DNA from: Rickettsiales bacterium
Lineage (GTDB): Bacteria > Pseudomonadota > Alphaproteobacteria > Rickettsiales > Anaplasmataceae
NCBI GenBank assembly: GCA_031284675.1
Contig: JAITXQ010000073.1
Span: 1 to 14,144, forward strand
DNA: 14,144 nucleotides
Direction of reading: 5' to 3'
Shown here: positions 1-7,141 of the stretch, in pieces
How the letters are laid out: the number at the start of each line of letters is the position of its first letter
Numbering within the stretch: position 1 is the first letter of the stretch
Made by a program: the position numbers and the translations under genes
Notes under the pieces: model-generated
Told to the model about the DNA's origin: nothing
Seen by the model: only the letters and a program-made list of their open reading frames with translations
Databases searched by the model: none

Positions 1-144
1 TCTCCTGTTAATTTCTTGGTTCACATCTTTTCTACTCTCATTTCCTATTCCGTGAAATCCAAAAAGCCTTCCATTTCCTATACTTTCTTCCTTCCTTAAT
101 CCAGAATTAGCGTTATAAATAGTACATATATTTTTATACAGCAC
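1..144 (-). CDS. Unrecognised protein, 5' end only (runs off left edge)
   Basis: An open frame on the minus strand runs from a GTG at 144-142 to the window edge (48 codons, no stop). The start is chosen because AGGAGG lies 9 bases upstream, an unusually good ribosome binding site for this AT-rich sequence. The peptide begins MLYKNICTIYNANSG and continues with glycine- and charge-rich sequence (GNGRLFGFHGIGNESR). I see no signal peptide or membrane span in this part and do not recognise the family. The same frame stays open upstream of the GTG as far as a TAA at 165-163, and beyond that stop a further 44-codon ORF begins, so the real 5' end could be longer and broken (see the entry at 163-297). 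The gene is divergent from the YggT/ftsK pair. Confidence 0.45.
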   Translation of the reverse strand, partial: MLYKNICTIYNANSGLRKEESIGNGRLFGFHGIGNESRKDVNQEINRR

Positions 145-162
145 TCCCTCCTTCCTCCTACC

Positions 163-297
163 TTAGGTGGCTTTGTGCAGCTCAAAAAATGAAGTTTTTT
201 TCGGTTCAGCAAAAACAACATTTTGAGTTTGAAAAGGGTAGAATCCATAAGTGTTGAAAGTATCACAAGTAGTATCATAGAAGGTGGTTAACGGCAT
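163..297 (-). CDS. Short 44-aa ORF in frame with the left-edge gene; leader peptide or broken 5' end
   Basis: The ATG at 297-295 is preceded, 6 bases away, by AGGAAGAG, a plausible ribosome binding site. It opens a 44-codon frame (starting MPLTTFYDTTC, rich in F, Y and T, ending FFELHKAT) that stops at TAA 165-163. The frame beyond the stop is the same one used by the gene at 144-1. Either this is a separate small ORF or leader, or it is the true N-terminus of that gene, now separated by a single nonsense codon. Codons alone do not decide this. No family is recognised. Confidence 0.3.
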   Translation of the reverse strand: MPLTTFYDTTCDTFNTYGFYPFQTQNVVFAEPKKTSFFELHKAT

Positions 298-474
298 GTA
301 AATCTCTTCCTGATAATAGAACAATTGATCGTACAAAAGAATCATTAAGATCTAGTGTGAATCGGAATAGTGCTATTTTAAATCCCTGTAAATTGTTTTT
401 TATTTTATAAACGAGAAACAGCAGAGGGGTAGAATCCCTAAATGCTTGTCTTTTATATAACTTTCGTGTAATAG

Positions 475-759
475 ATGTGCATGCATCCAGTTGTATATTT
501 ACTCAACACGTTACTTGATCTTTATAGCTTCATTCTAATATGTTGGATTGTCCTAAACTGGCTGGTTAAGCTTAATATGGTTAACATATATAATGAGATT
601 ATAAGTAGCATAGTGCACACTTTGAACCAATTAACCTATCCACCACTAAAAATTATCAAAAGATACATACCGCCGTTTAATGGATTAGATTTATCTATAA
701 TGATATTGCTAATAGCAATTCACTTTGTAAAATATTCTATAACTTACTACTTTAAGTAG
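475..759 (+). CDS. YggT family integral membrane protein
   Basis: This 94-residue hydrophobic protein has the length and layout of YggT family members (about 95-100 residues, two membrane segments). The first segment is about residues 6-30 and the second about 71-92. The loop between them includes LTYPPLKIIKRYIPPFNGLDLS; proline-rich P-x-KxIKRYIPP followed by a hydrophobic DLS segment is the characteristic family pattern. YggT proteins sit in the cytoplasmic membrane; their role is poorly defined, with links to osmotic tolerance and cell division or envelope functions in other bacteria. The start at 475 has no clear ribosome binding site, and ATG 481 (MHPVVYLL) is an equally good alternative. 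The stop codon is followed directly by the ftsK ATG at 760, so the two are probably co-transcribed and translationally coupled. Confidence 0.85.
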   Translation: MCMHPVVYLLNTLLDLYSFILICWIVLNWLVKLNMVNIYNEIISSIVHTLNQLTYPPLKIIKRYIPPFNGLDLSIMILLIAIHFVKYSITYYFK

Positions 760-2883
760 ATGCTAAGAAGGTGTTTAAAATCGGCAATATATCTATCCCT
801 TTTAATATATGTATATATATCAGTTTTTAGCTACAACTATAAAGATTCTTCCTTAAACACAGCCACAAATGAAGAAGTGACAAATTTAGGTGGAATAGTA
901 GGTTCATATTTAGCTGATATATTAGTTCAATTCCTTGGGTTAACTAGTGTTGCAATAGCTACAACCATAGTTTATTTTTTGATCTTCAAGCCATCAAAAA
1001 TGCTGCTGAAAATTCTCTACTTAATATTAATCAATTTAGGGATATGTGCTATATTACCACAACTTTCGCTAGGCATCACAGCAAGGTACAGACACAGTGG
1101 AATAATAGGGAATGCACTAATTAATAACTGCCCGTTTTACATACTTGTGATAGTAACATCAATAGGTCTTGTAGGATTGGTTGGTTGGAAGATAACAACT
1201 TACTCTATATTTTTCCTATTCAAAAAAATAGCTTGCTTATTTATAAATGTTCTATTCTTCAGATCACGTAAAACTGCTGAATATTCAGTTGCACCATTAG
1301 TAATAGAAGAAAAACACAGAGCTAAAATCACTACTAAACAACAACCGAAAGAAAGACAGAAAAAAACTACCGAGGATATTTTTGAACCATCAAGTGAGTT
1401 TAAGTTTCCAAGTATCCATTTACTGTCTAAAGCAGAAGAGTCTTTGCAGAGAAAACAGCTGAATGGAATGGAGAGCAATAAAAATTTATCTCTGCTGGAG
1501 CAAGTCCTGAGTGATTTTGGCGTGCAAGGAAAAATTGTCAGTGTATGCTATGGGCCGGTTGTGACTTTATACAAACTTGAACCACAAGCTGGCACGAAAT
1601 CTGCAAGAGTGATTGGCCTTGCGGATGATATTGCACGTTCAATGAGTGCACTCTCTGCACGTATTTCAATAATTCGTGGACAAAATGCTATGGGAATAGA
1701 GTTGCCGAACAAGGAACGAGAAATTGTAATGCTGCGTGATTTGCTTGAATCCCCAGAATACCAGAATGCAAACTTAAATCTTCCAATTGCGCTTGGCAAG
1801 GAAATAAGCGGAAAACCAGTTATTGCAGATCTGACTAAAATGCCCCACTTGCTTGTTGCTGGAACCACAGGGTCGGGTAAATCAGTTGCGATTAACACTA
1901 TGATTCTTTCGCTCGTTTATCGATTAAGTCCTGATGAATGTAAGATGATCATGATCGACCCAAAAATGCTTGAGCTTTCGATATATGATGCAATACCGCA
2001 CCTAATGGTGCCAGTAGTAACAGAGCCAAAAAAGGCTGTTATCGCTCTTAAGTGGATAATGAAAGAAATGGAAAATCGCTATCGCATGATGTCATATTTA
2101 AATGTACGCAATGTAATAAACTATAACCAAAAAATCACAGAAGCGATGAATAGTGGAATAGAATTGGAGCGTGTTGTGCAAATTGGCTTTAACTCGACAA
2201 CAGGCAAGCCTTTATTTGAAAAAACGCCAATCAAGATGGAGGTATTTCCGTACATCGTAGTGATTGTGGATGAAATGGCAGATCTAATGCTTGTTGCCGG
2301 TAAAGAAATAGAGTGCTCTATTCAACGTTTAGCTCAGATGGCTCGTGCTGCAGGAATACACATCATAATGGCAACACAACGTCCATCTGTAGATGTGATA
2401 ACAGGCGTGATAAAGGCAAACTTTCCAACGAGAATCAGTTTTGCCGTTACTTCTAAAATAGATAGCCGCACAATACTTGGCGAACAAGGGGCTGAACAAT
2501 TGCTCGGTATGGGTGATATGCTCTATATGGCCTCTGGTGGTAAGATTATTCGAATTCACGGCCCATTTGTGAGCGATGATGAGGTACAAGATATAGTTGA
2601 TCATCTAAAAATGCAAGGTGAGCCAAATTATATGGAGGAAATTACCAAAGAAGATGAAAATTCCTCTACGAAATCAGACAGTGAAATAGAGGATGAAGAA
2701 AACAACCTCTACAATCAAGCAGTAGCCATTATTCAAAGGGATCAAAAAGTTTCAACCAGTTACATTCAGCGACAACTTAGAATAGGCTATAACAGAGCTG
2801 CAAATATTGTTGAAAGAATGGAAAAAGAAGGAATTGTCAGCTCTCCAAATTACTCAGGAAAGAGAGAGATATTGGTGGAATAA
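760..2883 (+). CDS. ftsK: DNA translocase FtsK
   Basis: FtsK is the septum-anchored motor that pumps chromosome termini during division and activates XerCD recombination at dif. The 707-residue protein has an N-terminal membrane domain with about four spans (roughly residues 8-25, 50-76, 81-103, 124-143). A short charged linker follows (about 170-235), much shorter than in E. coli FtsK and typical of the compact alphaproteobacterial or SpoIIIE-like form. The motor domain carries Walker A GTTGSGKS at 368-375 and Walker B VVIVDE with D504/E505, followed by MATQRPSVDVITG. A winged-helix gamma domain for KOPS recognition spans about 647-705 (YNQAV...IQRQLRIGYNRAANIVERME). All expected parts are present, so it looks intact. 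It begins on the base after the YggT stop codon. No convincing terminator hairpin follows the stop. Confidence 0.96.
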   Translation: MLRRCLKSAIYLSLLIYVYISVFSYNYKDSSLNTATNEEVTNLGGIVGSYLADILVQFLGLTSVAIATTIVYFLIFKPSKMLLKILYLILINLGICAILPQLSLGITARYRHSGIIGNALINNCPFYILVIVTSIGLVGLVGWKITTYSIFFLFKKIACLFINVLFFRSRKTAEYSVAPLVIEEKHRAKITTKQQPKERQKKTTEDIFEPSSEFKFPSIHLLSKAEESLQRKQLNGMESNKNLSLLEQVLSDFGVQGKIVSVCYGPVVTLYKLEPQAGTKSARVIGLADDIARSMSALSARISIIRGQNAMGIELPNKEREIVMLRDLLESPEYQNANLNLPIALGKEISGKPVIADLTKMPHLLVAGTTGSGKSVAINTMILSLVYRLSPDECKMIMIDPKMLELSIYDAIPHLMVPVVTEPKKAVIALKWIMKEMENRYRMMSYLNVRNVINYNQKITEAMNSGIELERVVQIGFNSTTGKPLFEKTPIKMEVFPYIVVIVDEMADLMLVAGKEIECSIQRLAQMARAAGIHIIMATQRPSVDVITGVIKANFPTRISFAVTSKIDSRTILGEQGAEQLLGMGDMLYMASGGKIIRIHGPFVSDDEVQDIVDHLKMQGEPNYMEEITKEDENSSTKSDSEIEDEENNLYNQAVAIIQRDQKVSTSYIQRQLRIGYNRAANIVERMEKEGIVSSPNYSGKREILVE

Positions 2884-3025
2884 CAGAGCTTCTTTTTTTG
2901 TAACCTTGTAAATACCTTAACTTAAGTTTCCGCACCTTCGAAAAGCAAGTCAAACAAAATTATTAAAAAGTCAATACATAATGACAGTTGATTTAATAAT
3001 AATTTAAACATTTGGAATGTAAAAT

Positions 3026-3050
3026 TATAATATATTAATTAGCTAGGGGG
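3026..3050 (+). promoter_or_regulatory. Possible -10 box and ribosome binding site of the coiled-coil gene
   Basis: A perfect TATAAT stands at 3026-3031 and AGGGGG at 3045-3050, 5 bases before the ATG at 3056. The purine run is a clear ribosome binding site and fixes the start. No good -35 box lies 16-18 bases above the TATAAT (only TTTAAA at 3003-3008), so the promoter assignment is tentative in such AT-rich DNA. Confidence 0.35.
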
Positions 3051-3055
3051 TAAAA

Positions 3056-3586
3056 ATGTCAAATGTTTTTAGTAATGCTTGGTATAGTTTGTCTGGCAAT
3101 GACATAACAGACATAACAAAATTGCAGGAACAAGTAGAAGAACTAGAGAAGCTATTAGGAAACTTCAAAGGTTTGCCAGAACAAGTAACAGAACTGTCAG
3201 ATAAATTCGGTGGTTTATCAGAAAGATTTACAGAGTTGTCAGGTAAATTTGACGGTTTGTCAATAGATCTATCAGATAAATTCAATGGTTTGCAAGAAAA
3301 GTTTACAGGCTTGCAAGAAAACTTCACAGGTTTAGAAGAAAAAGTGGAAACACTTACAGAGGCAGTAGGAGAACAAGAAAAAATAATGGCAACTTGTATC
3401 ATAGTCAGTGCTGTTGCCGCAATAGTGATAACTTCTTTTGTTGCATTCTGCATCTATCAGGGAGTTAAGTGTGAAAGGGAGAAAGAAAAGAACTTGTCTA
3501 AAGATACGCCAGACGCAAAACTTAATAATGTAGATGTTGACAGTACTAAAAAACTACCGGAAAACACGTTAATGGCAGTGAACTGA
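3056..3586 (+). CDS. Small coiled-coil protein with one transmembrane segment
   Basis: This is a 176-residue protein of no recognised family. Residues 20-103 are predicted coiled coil, and residues 51-103 are built from near-identical heptads starting with F: FGGLSER, FTELSGK, an 11-residue variant FDGLSIDLSDK, then FNGLQEK, FTGLQEN, FTGLEEK and VETLTEA. A strong membrane segment follows at about 111-134 (ATCIIVSAVAAIVITSFVAF), then a short charged tail of about 40 residues. There is no N-terminal signal peptide, so the coiled coil and tail are separated by a single span; orientation cannot be told. A similar layout (coiled coil plus C-terminal span) is common among Wolbachia accessory proteins, some of which are candidate host-interaction proteins, but that role is only inference here. 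It has its own ribosome binding site and its own terminator. Confidence 0.75.
   Translation: MSNVFSNAWYSLSGNDITDITKLQEQVEELEKLLGNFKGLPEQVTELSDKFGGLSERFTELSGKFDGLSIDLSDKFNGLQEKFTGLQENFTGLEEKVETLTEAVGEQEKIMATCIIVSAVAAIVITSFVAFCIYQGVKCEREKEKNLSKDTPDAKLNNVDVDSTKKLPENTLMAVN
3206..3364 (+). repeat. Degenerate 21-bp coding repeat (heptad units)
   Basis: The DNA encoding residues 51-103 of the coiled-coil protein is a degenerate tandem array of 21-bp units, one unit of 33 bp. Recurring pieces include aaatt(c/t)-x-x-tggttt and gaaaa-tt-acaggctt/gttt. The best-conserved neighbours are the units at about 3281-3343 (FNGLQEK, FTGLQEN, FTGLEEK). Such an array can expand or contract by whole heptads without breaking the frame. 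Confidence 0.65.
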
Positions 3587-3601
3587 ATAACACTCTTCTT
3601 G

Positions 3602-3632
3602 AAAAGGTGTTACATAATTTGTAACACCTTTT
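3602..3632. terminator. Bidirectional terminator hairpin
   Basis: A perfect 12-bp stem AAAAGGTGTTAC (3602-3613) / GTAACACCTTTT (3621-3632) surrounds a 7-base loop. Because the stem begins with AAAA and ends with TTTT, each strand presents a T run at its 3' side. It lies between the ends of two convergent genes, the coiled-coil gene (+) and glmU (-), and could serve both. Confidence 0.8.
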
Positions 3633-3657
3633 ACTTTAATGAGAGAGTTAAATTGAA

Positions 3658-4896
3658 CTACTTTATTTTCTTAATCACTTGTTTTGCTCTTGCTATCGCA
3701 AGACTTTTTTCTGGCACATCTTCAACTATAACGCTACCTGCTGCAATTACAGATTCATCATGAACATTAAGCGGCGCAATCAATGAGCTATTGGCACCAA
3801 TGAAGCAATTGCTCCCTATATTCGTTTTATGTTTCTTTTTTCTATCATAATTACAAACAATAGTGCCTGCTCCTATATTACTCCCCGGCCCTACTCTAGT
3901 ATTTCCTATATAACTTAAGTGTTTTATTTTAGTGTTTGTACCTATATCACTTGCTTTTGCTTCAACAAAGTTTCCCATGATTGCACTACCGTCAATTGTT
4001 GTGTCTTCACATTTGGTAAATGGACCGATTCTAGCACCGGACCCTATTTTTACTCCAGGACCGAAAAAAACGTATGGGTAAATAATCGAATCTATGCCAA
4101 TTTGTGTATCAAGAGAAAAGAAAACAGTCTCTGGAGCAACAAGCGTTACTCCGGAGTTGGTAAAAAATTTTCTTTTGTTTTCTTGGAAGTAAAACTCAGC
4201 TTTTGCAAGGTCATTTCTATTATTTATTCCGGTTGCTTCTTCTTCACCCGTAATAACGTAACCGACATTTAAATTACTCTTCACTACAATGGAGACTATA
4301 TCGGTCAAATAATATTCGTGAGTTGAGCTATTGCACTCTATTTTTCCCACCAATTCACGTAAATTCTTTGCATATGCAACCATTATCCCAGCATTAGCAA
4401 GAAACTCTTCATCACTATTTTCACCATTTTGTGCTTCTATGATTTCTCTTAGGGAACCATTCTCAATAATTAACTTACCATATTCTTGATTGCTGGTTTT
4501 AAAACCAAGACAAACTAGAGCCTTGCCTTCTAAACAACTCACCATTTTAGTTATTGTACTGTTTTTTATGAGTGGGGTATCTCCATACTGCACAACAACT
4601 ATGCTTGAATCTGGCAGTTCTTTTAGGTTTCTCATCGCAGTTTTTACTGCATCTCCTGTGCCGAGCGTTGATTCTTGTGTAATTAATTTTATATCCTCAA
4701 AGCACTTTAGTCTTTTAATTAAAGGCATATCAACTACAACAGCTATATGTTCAGGATTTAACTGTTTTGCATTGTAAATGACATGCTCAAGCATGGAAAG
4801 ATTGCCTATTTTGTGCAGAACCTTAGGCAAATCTGAATTCATCCGCTTGCCATGCCCAGCAGCAAGTATAATGAATGTGTGAGCTTTATTTATCAC
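3658..4896 (-). CDS. glmU: Bifunctional GlmU: GlcNAc-1-P uridyltransferase / GlcN-1-P acetyltransferase
   Basis: GlmU acetylates glucosamine-1-phosphate and couples it to UTP, giving UDP-GlcNAc for lipid II synthesis; Wolbachia is known to make lipid II, which fits its retention. The N-terminal pyrophosphorylase domain opens with the nucleotide-binding signature LAAGHGKRMNSDLPKVLH (residues 11-28) and has QYGDTPL at 103-109. The C-terminal left-handed beta helix (about 250-412) contains hexapeptide repeats such as IGPFTK, IGSNCF and IGANSS. The HLSYIG stretch places the catalytic-type histidine at residue 326, followed by NIGAGTIVCNYD. At 412 residues it is shorter than the E. coli enzyme (456), mainly through trimmed loops; no motif is missing. 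Translation starts at a GTG (4896-4894) immediately after the pheS stop codon and with no good ribosome binding site of its own, so it probably depends on coupling to pheS. Confidence 0.93.
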   Translation of the reverse strand: MINKAHTFIILAAGHGKRMNSDLPKVLHKIGNLSMLEHVIYNAKQLNPEHIAVVVDMPLIKRLKCFEDIKLITQESTLGTGDAVKTAMRNLKELPDSSIVVVQYGDTPLIKNSTITKMVSCLEGKALVCLGFKTSNQEYGKLIIENGSLREIIEAQNGENSDEEFLANAGIMVAYAKNLRELVGKIECNSSTHEYYLTDIVSIVVKSNLNVGYVITGEEEATGINNRNDLAKAEFYFQENKRKFFTNSGVTLVAPETVFFSLDTQIGIDSIIYPYVFFGPGVKIGSGARIGPFTKCEDTTIDGSAIMGNFVEAKASDIGTNTKIKHLSYIGNTRVGPGSNIGAGTIVCNYDRKKKHKTNIGSNCFIGANSSLIAPLNVHDESVIAAGSVIVEDVPEKSLAIARAKQVIKKIK

Positions 4897-5940
4897 TTAT
4901 CTTGAAGATGAAAAATGAAAACCATAATGATCAAGCCAGCTGATTTTGTTATCATAAAAGCTCCTTAAGTCACTAATTTGATATTTCAGCATTGCAAGCC
5001 TTTCTATACCAATGCCAAACGCAAAACCGCTATATTTAGTATGGTCTATTCCAACATTTTGAAAGACATTTGGATGCACCATACCACATCCAAGTACTTC
5101 TATCCATTTACTATCCTTATAACTTACATCCACTTCTGCAGAAGGCTCAGTGAAGGGAAAAAAACTATTACGAAAATGTATTTTTAGCCCCTTATCTCCA
5201 AAAAATTTATTAAGGAAGTGATGAATAGTGAATTTTAACTGGCCCATATTGACATTCTCATTGACATATAATCCCTCTATCTGATGGAACATAGGAGTGT
5301 GAGTTGCATCGAAGTCATTTCTGTATACCCTACCGGCGGCTACTATTTTAATTGGAAAAGTTTTCGTTTTTTCCATGGTTCTAATCTGCACAGATGAGGT
5401 ATGAGTGCGCAGCACCATTCTTTTCTCATCTATTTTATTCTTTAAATAGAAGGTATCTTGCTCCTCTCGCGCAGGATGATGACTTGGAGTATTCAGTGCA
5501 TCAAATACATGAAATTCATCTTCAATGTCAGGACCATCAACTGCTTTGAAACCCATATGTGCAAAAATGAGCTTTACTTCGCTTATAACCTTGCTTAATG
5601 GATGGACCCTGCCAATTTTTTTTGGTCTGACAGGCAACGTGATATCAACTGCCTCGTTTTGCAATTTAAAGTTAACTTCTTCGGCTTTTAGTACATTTTC
5701 CCTATTCATTATAAGATGATCTAGCTTATCACGTAAAGCATTAATAACCGCGCCTAAACCACGCTTTTTCTCTGCATTTTCTATCTCTTTTAAACTATCG
5801 AAATAAGCTTTAACTACCCCTTTTTTTCCCAAATATAATAGTCTAACTTTTTCTAAATCTTGCAAAGAAGAAGCACACTCAATTTCGGAAACTGCTTTAT
5901 CTTCAAGTGAAGGTATGTCATTTAATAACTCTTTATTCAT
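4897..5940 (-). CDS. pheS: Phenylalanyl-tRNA synthetase alpha subunit
   Basis: PheS is the catalytic subunit of the alpha2-beta2 phenylalanyl-tRNA synthetase, charging tRNA-Phe in the cytoplasm. The 347-residue length is normal. Residues 1-90 are the helical, coiled-coil tRNA-binding arm. The class II core follows: motif 1 region about 117-140, motif 2 GRVYRNDFDATHTPMFHQIEG at about 203-223 with its arginine and FHQIEG signature, and motif 3 GFAFGIGIERLAML at 305-318. The EPSAEVDVSY segment (265-274) is also typical. It starts with ATG at 5940. The gene usually precedes pheT, but here glmU follows directly on the same strand and no pheT is visible in the window, so the beta subunit must be encoded elsewhere. 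Confidence 0.95.
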   Translation of the reverse strand: MNKELLNDIPSLEDKAVSEIECASSLQDLEKVRLLYLGKKGVVKAYFDSLKEIENAEKKRGLGAVINALRDKLDHLIMNRENVLKAEEVNFKLQNEAVDITLPVRPKKIGRVHPLSKVISEVKLIFAHMGFKAVDGPDIEDEFHVFDALNTPSHHPAREEQDTFYLKNKIDEKRMVLRTHTSSVQIRTMEKTKTFPIKIVAAGRVYRNDFDATHTPMFHQIEGLYVNENVNMGQLKFTIHHFLNKFFGDKGLKIHFRNSFFPFTEPSAEVDVSYKDSKWIEVLGCGMVHPNVFQNVGIDHTKYSGFAFGIGIERLAMLKYQISDLRSFYDNKISWLDHYGFHFSSSR

Positions 5941-5965
5941 CTTAAAAACGCTGGCTTAAACTTTA

Positions 5966-5993
5966 ATTATAGTAAAATCTTGAATAGCATCAA
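5966..5993 (-). promoter_or_regulatory. Candidate promoter of pheS-glmU
   Basis: Read on the minus strand, TTGATG (5993-5988) and a perfect TATAAT (5971-5966) are separated by 16 bases. Transcription would begin about 20 bases before the pheS ATG at 5940. The match is good, although chance matches are frequent in this AT-rich DNA. Confidence 0.5.
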
Positions 5994-6034
5994 CAATCTA
6001 AAAAACTATCCTATTTTTAATTATTAATTTATTG

Positions 6035-6058
6035 ACTAAATATATTTTTTTATTTAGT
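6035..6058. repeat. Inverted repeat between divergent genes
   Basis: ACTAAATA (6035-6042) and TATTTAGT (6051-6058) form a perfect 8-bp stem with an 8-base T-rich loop. It overlaps a TTGACT (6032-6037) that could be a -35 box for the rightward gene, so it could be an operator or simply a hairpin. The call is a description of symmetry only. Confidence 0.4.
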
Positions 6059-6087
6059 TTTACATTAATAAATTTACTATATTAACT

Positions 6088-6708
6088 ATGCACAATAGTA
6101 ACGTTGAAACTAAGAGAGAGTATAAAGTAGAAGACTTACCTAAGTTCTTTAAGGATAGATCTAAAGACATAGGTAAAGCATTTTCTAGCAAAATAATTGA
6201 GATCGGTATTATTCGCTCGAAAAGTATTAGAAGTGACACACAAGAATTTTCATTTGAGTTAAAGTTGTTGACAGCAACAGGTAAAGACACTTTTAATACA
6301 AGGTCATTTCAAATAAAACCTTTAATTGATTTTTTTAAAATCTATCTTTCCCAGGAAAAAAATTTTACAGTCAACATAAAAGTACCGAAAGAAAGTAGTG
6401 AACTATATAACAACTACTACAAAACTAATAACTATAAAACTGTAGAAGGATTCGTAAGTAATGCTCCGTCTCAAATCTTTCTGCAAGGAATAACAATTAA
6501 GCTGCAAGCTAATGTAACAGATATTAACCTGGATAATTTACATCAAATTGAATCATTTCTAAATAAAAAGCTAAAACATGCAGAAAAAACTAAAAATAAA
6601 GACAAAAAAGAACAGGGTGAAACTGAGCCAACTCAGCAAGAAAACTCCAAAAACAGACAAATTGTACCATTTACAGGCTCGTTTGGCTTTAACGTAGTAG
6701 CAAAGTAA
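6088..6708 (+). CDS. Hypothetical cytoplasmic protein, family not recognised
   Basis: This 206-residue soluble protein has no signal peptide or membrane span. The first 150 residues look like a folded mixed alpha/beta domain (KIIEIGIIRSKSIRS, FSFELKLLTATGKD, FTVNIKVPKES, ITIKLQANVTDINL). Residues 160-190 are a hydrophilic linker rich in K, E and Q (KTKNKDKKEQGE), and the last 16 residues (QIVPFTGSFGFNVVAK) are hydrophobic again, as in a short docking or capping tail. No catalytic motif is apparent. The ATG at 6088 lacks an obvious ribosome binding site. It is divergent from pheS, and its last 20 bases are overlapped on the other strand by a gene remnant (6689-6847). Confidence 0.7.
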   Translation: MHNSNVETKREYKVEDLPKFFKDRSKDIGKAFSSKIIEIGIIRSKSIRSDTQEFSFELKLLTATGKDTFNTRSFQIKPLIDFFKIYLSQEKNFTVNIKVPKESSELYNNYYKTNNYKTVEGFVSNAPSQIFLQGITIKLQANVTDINLDNLHQIESFLNKKLKHAEKTKNKDKKEQGETEPTQQENSKNRQIVPFTGSFGFNVVAK

Positions 6709-6847
6709 ATTGTAGAGCTCCAGTGGTTACTGCTGCAATAAAAGCTAATATACCAAAATATAGAATTTTCCTTCCCTTATCTAATTTTTTTGATGATGTA
6801 ATAAGGTTATTCCTTTCAAGAACACCAAAACTTTCTACACAAAGACA
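6689..6847 (-). pseudogene. Remnant of a minus-strand membrane protein gene (C-terminal end)
   Basis: The minus strand holds an uninterrupted 52-codon frame with no possible ATG, GTG or TTG start near its beginning. It reads from a TGA at 6850-6848 to a stop at 6691-6689. The peptide has a charged segment (LERNNLITSSKKLDKGRK) followed by a clear hydrophobic span (ILYFGILAFIAAVTTGAL) and a short tail, the layout of a C-terminal membrane anchor. I read it as the surviving 3' end of a lost gene rather than an active one. It overlaps the last codons of the plus-strand gene ending at 6708, so part could also be chance. No family is assigned. Confidence 0.35.
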
Positions 6848-6902
6848 TCAGTCTTTAACTTATCACCCCAAGAGGTAAAACGGAACGAGGTAACATAAAG
6901 AA

Positions 6903-7141
6903 ATGAAGTAGACATAAGGAAAACAGAGAGAACCATAACGTTTATTCCCAATGTAGGTCAAACTACTTCGCACACAGAGTATTTTAAAGCTAATAGAAAA
7001 AAATCAAAAAAGCAGATCAAAGAACTATCAGAGAAAGAAAAACAATTAGCCATAAAACAAGCACAAAATGATGCTAGAATAGCTATAATAGATAACCAGG
7101 CTGAGCACAAGGGGAAAAAACTCGATAAAATATTTGTTGAA
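6903..7141 (+). pseudogene. 5' part of the next gene, apparently frameshifted just after its ATG
   Basis: The frame of the downstream gene is open without interruption from 6899, 81 codons above its first usable start (GTG 7142), yet contains no ATG, GTG or TTG. An ATG does occur at 6903-6905 in another frame, reading ATG AAG TAG. If one A had been lost from ATG AAA GTA, the restored reading would be MKVDIRKTERTITFIPNVG, continuing smoothly through a lysine-rich helical stretch (about 6980-7110) into the downstream protein. This supports a single-base deletion at the start of a gene of about 293 codons, and hence a gene that may be silent or translated only from an internal start. Confidence 0.45.

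Noticed and set aside
1548..1898. 116-codon minus-strand ORF inside ftsK
   Set aside because: It lies opposite the conserved motor domain and resembles no family; it is an antisense shadow.
3043..3453. 136-codon minus-strand ORF opposite the coiled-coil gene
   Set aside because: It mirrors the repeated codons of the real gene; its serine/proline-rich repeats are a by-product of the heptad DNA, and it has no ribosome binding site.
4490..4777. Plus-strand ORF opposite glmU (and similar ones opposite pheS and guaA)
   Set aside because: They are antisense to strongly conserved enzymes and lack start signals.
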